A DNA stretch of 12,744 nt from an uncultured bacterium (GTDB taxonomy: Bacteria > Bacteroidota > Bacteroidia > Bacteroidales > Muribaculaceae). Every line of letters starts with the position of its first letter. Within the stretch, counting starts at the first letter, position 1. Made by a program: the position numbers and the translations under genes. Below are positions 1 to 6,864 of this stretch, in pieces. A model generated the notes under the pieces. That model searched no databases. It was not told the origin of the DNA and saw only the letters and a program-made list of their open reading frames with translations. Where the stretch lies: the NCBI GenBank assembly GCA_946184715.1, contig CAMHGU010000040.1, positions 1-12,744 on the forward strand, given 5' to 3'.

Positions 1-21
1 GTTTCGGCCCGTAAATTTTTG

Positions 22-53
22 TTTGCATAAGTCGCAGGCGTTTACTATCTTTG
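22..53 (+). promoter_or_regulatory. Bacteroidetes-type promoter of the GH3/beta-lactamase gene
   Basis: TTTG at 22-25, then exactly 20 bases, then TATCTTTG at 46-53, a full match to the Bacteroidetes -33/-7 consensus TTTG/TAnnTTTG. Transcription should begin around 58-60, giving a leader of about 17-30 bases before the ATG candidates at 77 and 89. The promoter covers a TTG at 23 that would otherwise extend the reading frame upstream, so that extension is ruled out if the promoter is real. Confidence 0.75.
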
Positions 54-76
54 AACGTCTGTTTTTGAAACCCTCG

Positions 77-3046
77 ATGTCGCAATATATGACCCGCAAT
101 CGTACGATATTAGTAAGAGCTATCGCGCTGCTGCTCATCACCGTAGCGGCGACGCTCTCGGCCAAGCAACCCACCGTCATCAGCAGGGCCAACCGCAAGG
201 CGATGGACCGCTGGGTGAACGAGCAGCTCGACTCTATGAGCCGCCGCGAGCGCATAGCCCAGCTGATTATGCCTATGTACCTGCCCGACCGCGACGAGGG
301 CTACGCCTCGCTCGACCTGCTGGTGGACACCTACAAGGTGGGCGGCCTGCTCATAGGTCACGGCTCGGTGAAGCAGTGTGTGGCGATGGTAAATAGGGCG
401 CAAAGCACGGCCGATGTGCCCCTGCTGATATCGATGGATGCCGAGTGGGGCATAGGGATGCGCTGCAAAGAGGTGCCCTCGTTTCCCCACAATATGGCCA
501 TCGGGGCTATCTCCAATGAGAAGCTGATATACGAATACGGGCGCGAGGTGGCACGGCAATGCCGCGCTATGGGCGTGCACGTGAATTTCGCGCCGGTGCT
601 CGACGTGCTCACGGCATCGCAGAGCAAAGCCATCGGCAATCGCGCCTACGGCTCCACGGCGCAGCGTGTCACGGCCTGCGGCATCGCCTTCTCCAAGGGT
701 ATGGAAGATGGCGGCGTGCTCTCCGTGGCGAAGCATTTCCCCGGGCATGGCTCCACCAAGGACGACTCCCACGCTATGCTGCCCCTCATCGACAAGTCGC
801 GCGCCGAGCTTGAGGCCTCCGACCTCAAGCCGTTCCGCAGCTACATCAATGCCGGGCTGGGCGGTGTGCTGGTGGCGCATCTCAACGTGCCTGCCTTCGG
901 TCGTGCCGGAACGCCCACCACCTATATCGAGGCCGTGGTGGATGGATACCTCAAGCGACACTTGGGATTTGAAGGCCTCATCTTTACCGACGCCCTCGAT
1001 ATGAAGGGCGCCGCTACGGCCGGCTCGCCGTGTGTGCGTGCCTTCAAGGCCGGCAACGACATCCTCTTGGCTCCGCTCAATGTCAAGTCGGAAATCGACG
1101 CTATGGAGCGTGCCATCTTCGAGGGTGAAATCACAATGGACGACCTCAACGCGCGCGTACGCCGCGTACTGCAGTATAAATATGCGCTCGGGCTTGCCTC
1201 CACACCCCATATTAATCCGCGGCAAGCGCTCGCCACTATCAACGACGAGCCGCAAGCCTCGGTACTCAATGCTCTTTGGGCGGATGCGATTACCGTGGTG
1301 AGCAACCCGGGCGCTTTACTGCCGGTCAAGAATGTGGGCAAAGACGCGGTGGCCATCGTGGACATCGCCGGCAACAGCGCCACTTTTACGACCACGGCGC
1401 GCAAGTATGGCCGCATAGCCGAGCTTTCCGACATCGACGACATCGACGACAGCAAGGCCTCGACCTTCATAGTGCCCATTACCGACGACAGCAGCGCCTC
1501 GGTGGCCGCTCTCTCGGCTGCTGCCCAGAGCAACCGACCTATTGTGGCGGTGCTCTTTATCGACCCCTACAAAGCCGCAGCTTTCGCGCGCGGCCTTAAG
1601 GCCGACAATGTGGCGATGGTGATGGCCTACGAGAATACCCCCACGGCTCAGAGCTACGCCGCGCAGACCATCTTCGGAGGCAACGCCGCGCGCGGGCATC
1701 TGCCCGTGGATATCGAAGGAGTGGCCGCGACCGGAGCCGGCGTCACCTACGAAGCCTCGCGCCTCGGCTTCGCCACGCCCGAGATGGTGGGCGTGGACAG
1801 CCACGTGTTCGCCGTGGTCGATTCGCTCGTCAACGAGGGCCTCTCCACCAAGGCGTTCCCGGGCTGCCAGGTGCTTATGGTGCGCGACGGTAAGGTGTTT
1901 CTCGACCGCTGCTACGGTGTCACCGACTACCAAATGCGCGACGCCGTCACCGATGCCACCATCTACGACCTCGCCTCGGTCACCAAAGCTATCGGCACCC
2001 TCCCGGGCGTGATGAAAGCCTACGACAATAGGCTCCTGTCGCTCGATGCGCCCATAGGGGGCTATATCCCCGAATTGACCGACACGCTCAAGCAGCGAAT
2101 GACGCCCCGCCAGCTGCTATTCCACGAGTCGGGGATGCGTCCGTCGCTGAGCCTCCACGAGATAATGCTCGACCCTGCCAGCTACACCGGCCAGCTCTAC
2201 AGCAAGAGTAAGGGCGGCGCCTACACCGTGCGCGACCAGGGTATGTGGGGCAACGCCTCCGCGCGGCTGCGCTCCGACATCCTCGACGACCACGAGAGCT
2301 ACGAATTTGACATTCCGATAGCCCGCGGCATCTACGCCTCGGCCGCCGCGCTCGACACCGTAAGGCAGCGCATCTACGACTCGCCCGTGTATCGCGACAA
2401 GAAATACCGTTACTCGTGCCTCAACTTCTGCCTGCTGATGGACATAGAGCAGCGCCTCACCGGCACGCCCCACGACCGCTTCATGGCCACCAACTTCTTC
2501 GAGCCGCTCGGCGCCGACCACCTTACCTACAACCCGCTGCGAGCCGGTTTCGACCGCAGCGACATCGCCCCCACCGAGCTTGACAATATGCTGCGCCACC
2601 AGCAGCTCCACGGCTACACTCACGACGAGCTCGCCTGCTTCTCGGGCGGCGTGCAAGGCAATGCCGGCCTCTTCGGCAACGCCCTCGATGTGGCTAAGAT
2701 GTGCCAGATGTGGCTCAATGGCGGCCAATACGGCGGCGCGCGCCTGCTCTCGCCCGCCACGGTCAAGCTCTTCACCACGGCCAAGTCGGCCACCTGCCGC
2801 CGAGGCCTCGGATTCGACAAGCCCGACGTGAAGCCCGACGACTCGCCCACCTGCCCCCAGGCCAACCTCGCCTGCTTCGGACACCTCGGCTACACCGGCA
2901 CGGTGTTCTGGGTGGATCCCGTCAACGATATGATTTTCGTGTTCCTCACCAACCGCGTCAACCCCACGCGCGTCAACCCCGCCTTCACCAAGCTCGACAT
3001 CCGCCCCAAGCTCTTCGGCGCCTTCTACGACAACCTCCTCGACTGA
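77..3046 (+). CDS. Secreted GH3 beta-N-acetylhexosaminidase-like protein fused to a serine beta-lactamase-like domain
   Basis: A 989-residue exported fusion protein. A signal peptide (basic start, then a hydrophobic stretch ending LSA near residue 29) is followed by a GH3 catalytic domain (about 45-385). That domain has the NagZ-type KHFPGHG at 219-225 and DSH at 230-232 (the Asp-His acid/base dyad of NagZ-like enzymes) and FTDALDM at 303-309, with D305 as expected nucleophile. A GH3 C-terminal alpha/beta region follows (about 400-560). The last part (about 575-989) is a class C beta-lactamase/penicillin-binding fold: SVTK at 634-637 (SxxK nucleophile) and HLGYTGT at 936-942 (KTG-box equivalent). 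The expected YxN motif reads YSC at 779-781, so its Asn is replaced. Known relatives in Bacteroidetes are annotated as GH3 beta-N-acetylglucosaminidase/beta-lactamase. A role in cleaving amino-sugar or peptidoglycan fragments in the periplasm or at the surface is inferred. The start at 77 was chosen because it lies downstream of the promoter; 89 (MTRNR) is equally plausible and still leaves a full signal peptide. Confidence 0.88.
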   Translation: MSQYMTRNRTILVRAIALLLITVAATLSAKQPTVISRANRKAMDRWVNEQLDSMSRRERIAQLIMPMYLPDRDEGYASLDLLVDTYKVGGLLIGHGSVKQCVAMVNRAQSTADVPLLISMDAEWGIGMRCKEVPSFPHNMAIGAISNEKLIYEYGREVARQCRAMGVHVNFAPVLDVLTASQSKAIGNRAYGSTAQRVTACGIAFSKGMEDGGVLSVAKHFPGHGSTKDDSHAMLPLIDKSRAELEASDLKPFRSYINAGLGGVLVAHLNVPAFGRAGTPTTYIEAVVDGYLKRHLGFEGLIFTDALDMKGAATAGSPCVRAFKAGNDILLAPLNVKSEIDAMERAIFEGEITMDDLNARVRRVLQYKYALGLASTPHINPRQALATINDEPQASVLNALWADAITVVSNPGALLPVKNVGKDAVAIVDIAGNSATFTTTARKYGRIAELSDIDDIDDSKASTFIVPITDDSSASVAALSAAAQSNRPIVAVLFIDPYKAAAFARGLKADNVAMVMAYENTPTAQSYAAQTIFGGNAARGHLPVDIEGVAATGAGVTYEASRLGFATPEMVGVDSHVFAVVDSLVNEGLSTKAFPGCQVLMVRDGKVFLDRCYGVTDYQMRDAVTDATIYDLASVTKAIGTLPGVMKAYDNRLLSLDAPIGGYIPELTDTLKQRMTPRQLLFHESGMRPSLSLHEIMLDPASYTGQLYSKSKGGAYTVRDQGMWGNASARLRSDILDDHESYEFDIPIARGIYASAAALDTVRQRIYDSPVYRDKKYRYSCLNFCLLMDIEQRLTGTPHDRFMATNFFEPLGADHLTYNPLRAGFDRSDIAPTELDNMLRHQQLHGYTHDELACFSGGVQGNAGLFGNALDVAKMCQMWLNGGQYGGARLLSPATVKLFTTAKSATCRRGLGFDKPDVKPDDSPTCPQANLACFGHLGYTGTVFWVDPVNDMIFVFLTNRVNPTRVNPAFTKLDIRPKLFGAFYDNLLD

Positions 3047-3054
3047 TATCACCC

Positions 3055-3083
3055 ATAGCCGACATAGTCTCTATAGTCGCTAT
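3055..3083 (+). terminator. Weak candidate terminator hairpin after the GH3 fusion gene
   Basis: A 12-bp stem interrupted by two single-base bulges (C3060 and A3075) with a three-base loop at 3068-3070, starting nine bases after the stop codon. It is followed by an A/T-rich run without a clean T tract, so its strength as an intrinsic terminator is doubtful. Confidence 0.35.
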
Positions 3084-3131
3084 AAAATTCTATTGTATCT
3101 ATAATTGCGGCTGTTGTTTTTTACGGCAAGG

Positions 3132-3163
3132 GCTGTGTATGTGGCGGGAAATTAGTAAATTTG
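3132..3163 (+). promoter_or_regulatory. Promoter of gdhA
   Basis: TAAATTTG at 3156-3163 fully matches TAnnTTTG. Twenty bases upstream is GCTG (3132-3135), a two-of-four match to the -33 TTTG. The weak -33 box suggests either modest basal strength or help from an activator. The predicted leader is about 30 bases. Confidence 0.55.
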
Positions 3164-3200
3164 TGGTCGGAATATTCAATCATGTAATGATTTACTTATT

Positions 3201-4538
3201 ATGAAAGCTACTGATGTAATTAACGACTTGCGACGTCGCTTCCCCAATGAGCCGGAGTATCTCCAGGCGGTGGAAGAGGTGCTCAACACCATAGAGGACG
3301 CCTACAACGAGCATCCCGAATTTGAGCGCTACAACCTCATAGAGCGCTTGTGTATCCCCGACCGCATCATCTCGTTCCGCGTGTCGTGGGTTGACGACAA
3401 GGGCAAGGTGCAGAACAATATGGGTTATCGCATCCAGCACAACAACGCTATCGGCCCCTACAAGGGTGGTGTGCGCTTCCACGCTTCGGTCAACCAGTCG
3501 ATACTGAAGTTCCTCGCCTTCGAGCAGACCTTCAAAAACTCGCTCACCACGCTCGCTATGGGCGGTGCTAAGGGCGGTTCCGACTTCAACCCCAAAGGGA
3601 AGAGCGATATGGAGATAATGCGTTTCTGCCAGGCGTTTATCGCCGAGCTTTGGCGCAACATAGGCCCCGACACCGACGTGCCGGCCGGCGACATCGGCGT
3701 CGGCGGTCGCGAGGTGGGGTATATGTACGGTATGTACAAGAAGATGGCTCGCGAGAACACCGGCACCTTCACCGGCAAGGGAATGGAATTTGGCGGCTCG
3801 CTCATTCGCCCCGAGGCCACCGGCTACGGCAACGTGTACTTCCTGCTCAATATGCTCGCCACCCGCGGCATCGACATCAAGGACAAGCGCGTGGCCATCT
3901 CCGGCTCGGGCAATGTGGCCACCTACACGGCCGACAAGCTGATACAGCTCGGCGCCAAGGTGGTGTCGATGAGCGACAGCGACGGCACAATCTACGTGCC
4001 CGACGGCCTGACGCGCGAGCAGATGGACTATATCTTCCAGCTCAAGAACGTGTACCGCGGCCGTATCCGCGAGTTCGCCGAGGAGTATGGCTGCGAGTAC
4101 TTCGAGGGCGAGCGCCCCTGGCAGCGCGTGAAGTGCGACATCGCGATGCCTTCGGCCACCCAGAACGAGCTTGACGGTGACGATGCCCGCGCGCTCCTCA
4201 AGCAGGGCGTCATCGCAGTGTCGGAAGGCGCCAATATGCCCTCCACGCCCGATGCCGTGCGTGAGTTTATCAACGCCCGCATCCTCTACGCTCCGGGCAA
4301 GGCGGCCAATGCCGGCGGTGTGTCGGTGTCGGGCCTTGAGATGGCGCAGAACTCGCAGAAGCTCGTGTGGACTGCCGAAGAGGTCGATGCAAAGCTCCGC
4401 CAGATTATGGCCAATATCCACGAGCAGTGCCAGAAGTACGGTAAGGAAGCCGACGGCTACACCAACTACGTGCGCGGCGCCAATGTGGCCGGCTTTATGA
4501 AGGTGGCCAAGGCGATGATGGCCCAGGGTATCCTCTAA
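3201..4538 (+). CDS. gdhA: NADP-type glutamate dehydrogenase
   Basis: Reversible reductive amination of 2-oxoglutarate with ammonium to glutamate, in the cytoplasm; a main ammonium-assimilation enzyme in gut Bacteroidales. At 445 residues it is the standard length of the hexameric ~50-kDa GDH class. The GDH active-site signature GGAKGG is at 121-126 with catalytic Lys124, the substrate-binding GPYKGG at 85-90, the catalytic-Asp segment PAGDIG at 161-166, and the dinucleotide-binding GSGNVA at 235-240. SDSDG at 258-262 and EGANMPSTPDA at 342-352 are also typical. NADP preference is inferred from overall similarity to the bacterial GdhA group. It is a single-gene unit with its own promoter and a strong hairpin after the stop codon; nothing seems missing or broken. 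Confidence 0.96.
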   Translation: MKATDVINDLRRRFPNEPEYLQAVEEVLNTIEDAYNEHPEFERYNLIERLCIPDRIISFRVSWVDDKGKVQNNMGYRIQHNNAIGPYKGGVRFHASVNQSILKFLAFEQTFKNSLTTLAMGGAKGGSDFNPKGKSDMEIMRFCQAFIAELWRNIGPDTDVPAGDIGVGGREVGYMYGMYKKMARENTGTFTGKGMEFGGSLIRPEATGYGNVYFLLNMLATRGIDIKDKRVAISGSGNVATYTADKLIQLGAKVVSMSDSDGTIYVPDGLTREQMDYIFQLKNVYRGRIREFAEEYGCEYFEGERPWQRVKCDIAMPSATQNELDGDDARALLKQGVIAVSEGANMPSTPDAVREFINARILYAPGKAANAGGVSVSGLEMAQNSQKLVWTAEEVDAKLRQIMANIHEQCQKYGKEADGYTNYVRGANVAGFMKVAKAMMAQGIL

Positions 4539-4556
4539 GCCATTGCTCTATAACAC

Positions 4557-4597
4557 AGCGCGCTCCCCGAGGCCGATGGGCCGTGGGGAGCGCCGCT
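4557..4597. terminator. Shared hairpin between convergent gdhA and the barrel gene
   Basis: A perfect 9-bp GC-rich stem (4560-4568 with 4585-4593) is extended outward by AGC/GCT (4557-4559 with 4595-4597, one bulged C). It is capped by an inner 4-bp GGCC stem (4571-4574 with 4579-4582) and a GATG loop. It sits between the gdhA stop and the stop of the gene on the other strand, so it can serve both. Neither side has a good T tract, so it may act mainly as an RNA 3'-end-stabilising structure. Confidence 0.7.
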
Positions 4598-4615
4598 ATT
4601 ATAGGGTGACGGGAA

Positions 4616-5239
4616 TCAGTAGTCGCCGAAGAAGTAGGTGAGCTGGAGCTTCCAGGCGCGGTTGCGCGCACTGTAGTCGTCGAGCAGCTTGGTGCGCACG
4701 GCGTAGCTGATGCCCCAATCGTAGATGAAAGCCACTTGCCAGTGGTCGTAGAGGCGTGCGCCGAGCCCGAACTGCAACGAGAAGGTGAGGCCCGGGGTCT
4801 CGAATACCTCCTTGAGGTTGTTGCCTACATTAATGCAGAACTGCGGACCCGCAAACACGAACGGCGCTACCTTATGCTCGAACCCTTCAAGCTTCTGATA
4901 CATATAGCGGAGATGGATGGGAATGTTGAGGGTGTGGAGGTATAGGCGCTCCTTGCCGTAGCCTTGCGAGGTCCATACCTTGAGGTCGGTCATATCGACG
5001 TTGGCTCCGCGCATGTCGTAGAGCAGCGCGCCTTCGAGGCCGAAGCCTATGCCGGCTATGTTGAACTCGCCCTTGAGGCCGGCGGTGACACCGCCTGTGC
5101 CGCTCACTTCGATAAGGCTTTGATTGAAATGCAGGTTGGTGTAGGCACCGCCCACGGTGACACCCCATCGCGCGCTCTGCGCCATAGCCGTTGCCGCAAT
5201 GGCGGCCGCGCATAATATAATAAGGTATATACGTTTCAT
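4616..5239 (-). CDS. Outer-membrane beta-barrel protein (PF13568/PorT-like)
   Basis: A 207-residue exported protein with a signal peptide (MKR start, hydrophobic core, likely cut after AMA near residue 20). Alternating amphipathic strands rich in Gly and aromatic residues fill the rest, for example GVTVGGAYTNLHF near the start and FVFAGPQFCINVG near 130. It ends in an aromatic-rich last strand with terminal Tyr, as recognised by the BAM complex. This pattern fits the small Bacteroidetes outer-membrane barrel family PF13568. A Cys at residue 10 is too close to the N terminus for a lipobox. The gene stands alone with its own promoter, convergent with gdhA. The substrate or role is unknown. Databases often label such proteins PorT family, but nothing here shows that it is the PorT of the type IX secretion system. 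Confidence 0.85.
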   Translation of the reverse strand: MKRIYLIILCAAAIAATAMAQSARWGVTVGGAYTNLHFNQSLIEVSGTGGVTAGLKGEFNIAGIGFGLEGALLYDMRGANVDMTDLKVWTSQGYGKERLYLHTLNIPIHLRYMYQKLEGFEHKVAPFVFAGPQFCINVGNNLKEVFETPGLTFSLQFGLGARLYDHWQVAFIYDWGISYAVRTKLLDDYSARNRAWKLQLTYFFGDY

Positions 5240-5265
5240 ATCGTCATACGATTGTTTTCCGACTG

Positions 5266-5297
5266 CAAAGCTACATTAATTTGTTGAGATAAGCAAG
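5266..5297 (-). promoter_or_regulatory. Promoter of the barrel gene at 4616-5239
   Basis: Read on the minus strand: CTTG (5297-5294), 20 bases, TAGCTTTG (5273-5266). The -7 box is perfect and the -33 box matches three of four. The predicted leader is about 20 bases. Its position shows that the short minus-strand frame overlapping it is unlikely to be a gene. Confidence 0.7.
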
Positions 5298-5320
5298 CGA
5301 GGAGGCGACGCCGATGCTCA

Positions 5321-5362
5321 GTAATCAGGCACGCGGCAGGGGTAATCAGGCTTGCGGCAGGG
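5321..5362. repeat. 21-bp tandem duplication, two copies
   Basis: Copy one is 5321-5341 and copy two 5342-5362, directly adjoining. They begin GTAATCAGGC and end GCGGCAGGG, and differ at only two positions (AC against TT in the middle). Two copies alone do not suggest a CRISPR or VNTR locus; a slipped-strand duplication or paired binding sites are possible. Confidence 0.8.
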
Positions 5363-5383
5363 TAGAGGGCGACGCTTGGGGCC

Positions 5384-5481
5384 GATAAAAACTCAAAAGC
5401 GACAACTTCCGAGGGAAGATGTCGCTTTCTATGGTTCTCTGGTGGTATATTTTTTAAGGTAAAAAAGATTGTTTTGGTTTC
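5384..5481 (-). ncRNA. Candidate small RNA or attenuated leader
   Basis: On the minus strand, a promoter at 5518-5487 should start transcription near 5481. The path then crosses an A/U hairpin (5466-5450) and a strong terminator-like hairpin (5428-5396), followed by U-rich sequence to about 5386. This would give an RNA of about 95-100 nt with no coding capacity. I do not recognise the family. It might instead be an attenuated upstream leader of the barrel gene, whose own promoter lies further downstream. The evidence is purely the promoter/terminator spacing. Confidence 0.35.
5396..5428 (-). terminator. Strong intrinsic terminator, leftward transcription
   Basis: A perfect 9-bp stem (5396-5404 with 5420-5428), then one A/A mismatch, then a 5-bp stem (5406-5410 with 5414-5418) and a GAG loop. 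On the minus strand the 3' arm runs into TTTT and, three bases later, TTTTTA. This could end the lpxH transcript coming from the right, or the candidate small RNA. Confidence 0.75.
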
Positions 5482-5486
5482 GCAGG

Positions 5487-5518
5487 CAAATTTCACTAAA
5501 AAACCGTCACGCACCAAA
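5487..5518 (-). promoter_or_regulatory. Orphan minus-strand promoter
   Basis: On the minus strand: TTTG (5518-5515), 20 bases, GAAATTTG (5494-5487). The -33 box is perfect and the -7 box misses one of six fixed positions (first T is G). No protein gene follows at the usual distance, only the terminator hairpin at 5396-5428. Confidence 0.5.
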
Positions 5519-5628
5519 ATATTTTATATGTTATAAAGCAGACTTTTTGAAAAGGTTTTAGGTAGTGCCTCTTAGTATTGGGCTGAAAGGCAGTCAGATG
5601 GGGCTTAGGCGGCGATATTTGGCAACCG

Positions 5629-6411
5629 TTAAGAATAGTTAAATCGGCCAATTTCCATTTTGCCATCGGCATATCGAGCGTACGAACATAAGCCTATCCA
5701 GTCGCCGAGCAGGGCGAAGCGGCCGGGCGCATTGGGCAGAGGCTCGAGGGTGAGGGCGTGCAGGTGGCCGAAGATGAAGTAGTCGATAGGGCGGCCGGAG
5801 GGGTCGCGGTAGGCGTCGGCGAAGTCGATGAGTTTCTGTTTGTGCTCGCCTATGCGCGCGGCGAGGCGCTCTTTAAGGCGCTCGGCCTCGCGCTTGTGGT
5901 TGTTGCGGCTGCCGAACGAAAGGCCGGTGGCGAGCGGCACTGTCCAGCGTGGGTGGACGGCGCCGTAGAGCAGCTGGGCAAGGCGGTTGCGGAACAAAGC
6001 GCGGATGAAGCGCATCGCGGGCTTCACCTTGCCGGTGCCGTCGCCGTGGTCGATGTAGAAACGCGCGCCGTCGATGTCGGTGACGATAGGCCCGTCGTGG
6101 AGCTTGATGCCAAGCTCTTTCTCGAAGTAGCCGAAAAGCCACACGTCGTGGTTGCCGGCGAGCCAGGTAATCTCTACGCCGTCGTCGGCCATCTGGGCGA
6201 GCTTGCCGAAGAAGCGCACGTGTCCTTTAGGCACCACGTAGCGGTATTCGTACCAGTAGTCGAGCACATCGCCCACGAGGTAGAGGCGCTTGCAGTCGGG
6301 CCTGATGCTCTCGAGCCACGCCACCACGCGACGCTCGTAGTAGTGGCTGCCCTCCATAAAGCGGGCGCCCAAGTGAAGGTCGGAGATGAAGTAGGTGGCG
6401 TTGCGGCTCAT
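5629..6411 (-). CDS. lpxH: UDP-2,3-diacylglucosamine diphosphatase
   Basis: Fourth step of lipid A synthesis: hydrolysis of UDP-2,3-diacylglucosamine to 2,3-diacylglucosamine 1-phosphate and UMP, at the cytoplasmic face of the inner membrane. The 260 residues carry the full calcineurin-like metallophosphatase motif set: DLH 11-13, GD 47-48, GNHD 86-89, HGD 122-124 and GHLH 215-218. E. coli LpxH has GNRD at the third motif; GNHD and the segment DYWYEYRYVVPKG at 51-63 fit the Bacteroidetes branch. Its start codon lies 11 bases after the stop of the DUF59 gene with no promoter between them, so the two form an operon. A general metallophosphoesterase is the alternative name if LpxH function were not confirmed. 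Confidence 0.9.
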   Translation of the reverse strand: MSRNATYFISDLHLGARFMEGSHYYERRVVAWLESIRPDCKRLYLVGDVLDYWYEYRYVVPKGHVRFFGKLAQMADDGVEITWLAGNHDVWLFGYFEKELGIKLHDGPIVTDIDGARFYIDHGDGTGKVKPAMRFIRALFRNRLAQLLYGAVHPRWTVPLATGLSFGSRNNHKREAERLKERLAARIGEHKQKLIDFADAYRDPSGRPIDYFIFGHLHALTLEPLPNAPGRFALLGDWIGLCSYARYADGKMEIGRFNYS

Positions 6412-6422
6412 AGCGGGGTCGT

Positions 6423-6740
6423 TTAGAGGAAGCCGAGCTCAAGCTTGGCCTCTTCGCTCATCATATCCTGGTTCCATTCCGGCTCGAACACCAGATTAAG
6501 CTCGGCGGCTTTCACCCCCTCGATGCTCTCCACCTTCTGGCGTATATCCTCCATTATGAAGTCGGCGGCCGGGCAGTTGGGCGCCGTCATAGTCAGGTCG
6601 ATGCTTACGATGCCGTCGTCGCTCACCTCAATGCGGTAGATAAGGCCAAGGCTATACACATCGACCGGGATTTCCGGGTCGTAAACGGTGCGGAGCATCT
6701 GCACCACTTTCTCTTCTATGTCGAGCTCTTTATTGTCCAT
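6423..6740 (-). CDS. MIP18/DUF59-family Fe-S cluster assembly factor (SufT-like)
   Basis: A 105-residue cytosolic protein of the MIP18 (DUF59) family, which includes SufT, PaaD and eukaryotic CIA2 and takes part in iron-sulfur cluster maturation or transfer. The hallmark YDPEIPVDVYSLGLIY is at 20-35 (with the conserved Asp of DPE) and TAPNCPAADF is at 53-62 with the conserved Cys-Pro at 56-57. Length is normal for the single-domain form. It is the first gene of a two-gene unit with lpxH; no suf or isc genes lie nearby. The -7 box at 6749-6756 leaves almost no untranslated leader. An internal start would remove part of the conserved N-terminal helix, so the ATG at 6740 is kept. Confidence 0.9.
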   Translation of the reverse strand: MDNKELDIEEKVVQMLRTVYDPEIPVDVYSLGLIYRIEVSDDGIVSIDLTMTAPNCPAADFIMEDIRQKVESIEGVKAAELNLVFEPEWNQDMMSEEAKLELGFL

Positions 6741-6748
6741 ACTGATGA

Positions 6749-6756
6749 CAAAGATA
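6749..6756 (-). promoter_or_regulatory. -7 element of the DUF59-lpxH operon
   Basis: TATCTTTG on the minus strand (6756-6749) perfectly matches TAnnTTTG. No TTTG-like -33 box is seen at 19-21 bases upstream. Only eight bases separate it from the ATG at 6740, so the message would be leaderless or nearly so. Confidence 0.5.
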
Positions 6757-6795
6757 GGCGATTTTCGGCAAAAGCAGCGATTTTAACACGGGAAA

Positions 6796-6827
6796 TTTGC
6801 CTAAGAGCGATTAAAATTCTACTTTTG
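6796..6827 (+). promoter_or_regulatory. Promoter of the barrel gene at 6865-7512
   Basis: TTTG at 6796-6799, 20 bases, TACTTTTG at 6820-6827: a perfect match to both boxes. The predicted start of transcription near 6833 gives a leader of about 32 bases and excludes the GTG at 6832 as the translation start. Confidence 0.8.
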
Positions 6828-6864
6828 CCGAGTGAAACAAGGATTACTAACCTCAAAAAGTAAT

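Larger units (their letters stand above)
5240..5628. other. Gene-poor interval between lpxH and the barrel gene
   Basis: These 389 bases hold no convincing protein gene. From left to right there is the barrel-gene promoter (5266-5297), a 21-bp tandem duplication (5321-5362), a strong hairpin with U-rich minus-strand tail (5396-5428), an A/T hairpin (5450-5466) and a minus-strand promoter (5487-5518). The last 110 bases (5519-5628), just past the lpxH stop codon, are A/T-rich near 5519-5575 and show no feature I can name. Confidence 0.6.

Noticed and set aside
23..76. TTG start giving 18 extra residues on the GH3 fusion
   Set aside because: The codon lies in the -33 box of a perfect promoter, upstream of the expected transcript start, and the extension would bury the signal peptide.
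110..1255. Long minus-strand frame inside the GH3 fusion gene (also 1316-1933 and 2117-3052)
   Set aside because: The plus-strand GH3 and beta-lactamase motifs are clear throughout; the antisense products are His/Val/Gly/Ala-rich with no recognisable features.
3192..4421. A 409-codon open frame on the minus strand across gdhA
   Set aside because: It is a by-product of strong GC-rich codon bias in gdhA. The product is low-complexity, His/Val/Ala-rich, with no recognisable domain and no promoter. Antisense open frames to GDH genes have been reported before and are usually explained by codon bias.
5321..5362. CRISPR array
   Set aside because: Only two directly adjoining copies with no spacer between them and no cas gene nearby.
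5236..5517. A 93-codon minus-strand frame in the gene-poor interval
   Set aside because: It overlaps the barrel gene's promoter and start codon, crosses a strong terminator hairpin, and its 7-residue repeat is only the 21-bp DNA duplication. No signal peptide or domain.
5758..6426. A 222-codon plus-strand frame opposite lpxH
   Set aside because: lpxH on the minus strand has all five metallophosphatase motifs; the opposite frame is Val/Ala/Glu-rich low-complexity sequence.
6832..6864. GTG start giving 11 extra residues on the second barrel protein
   Set aside because: It falls at or before the predicted transcription start, and the signal peptide begins naturally at 6865 or 6871.
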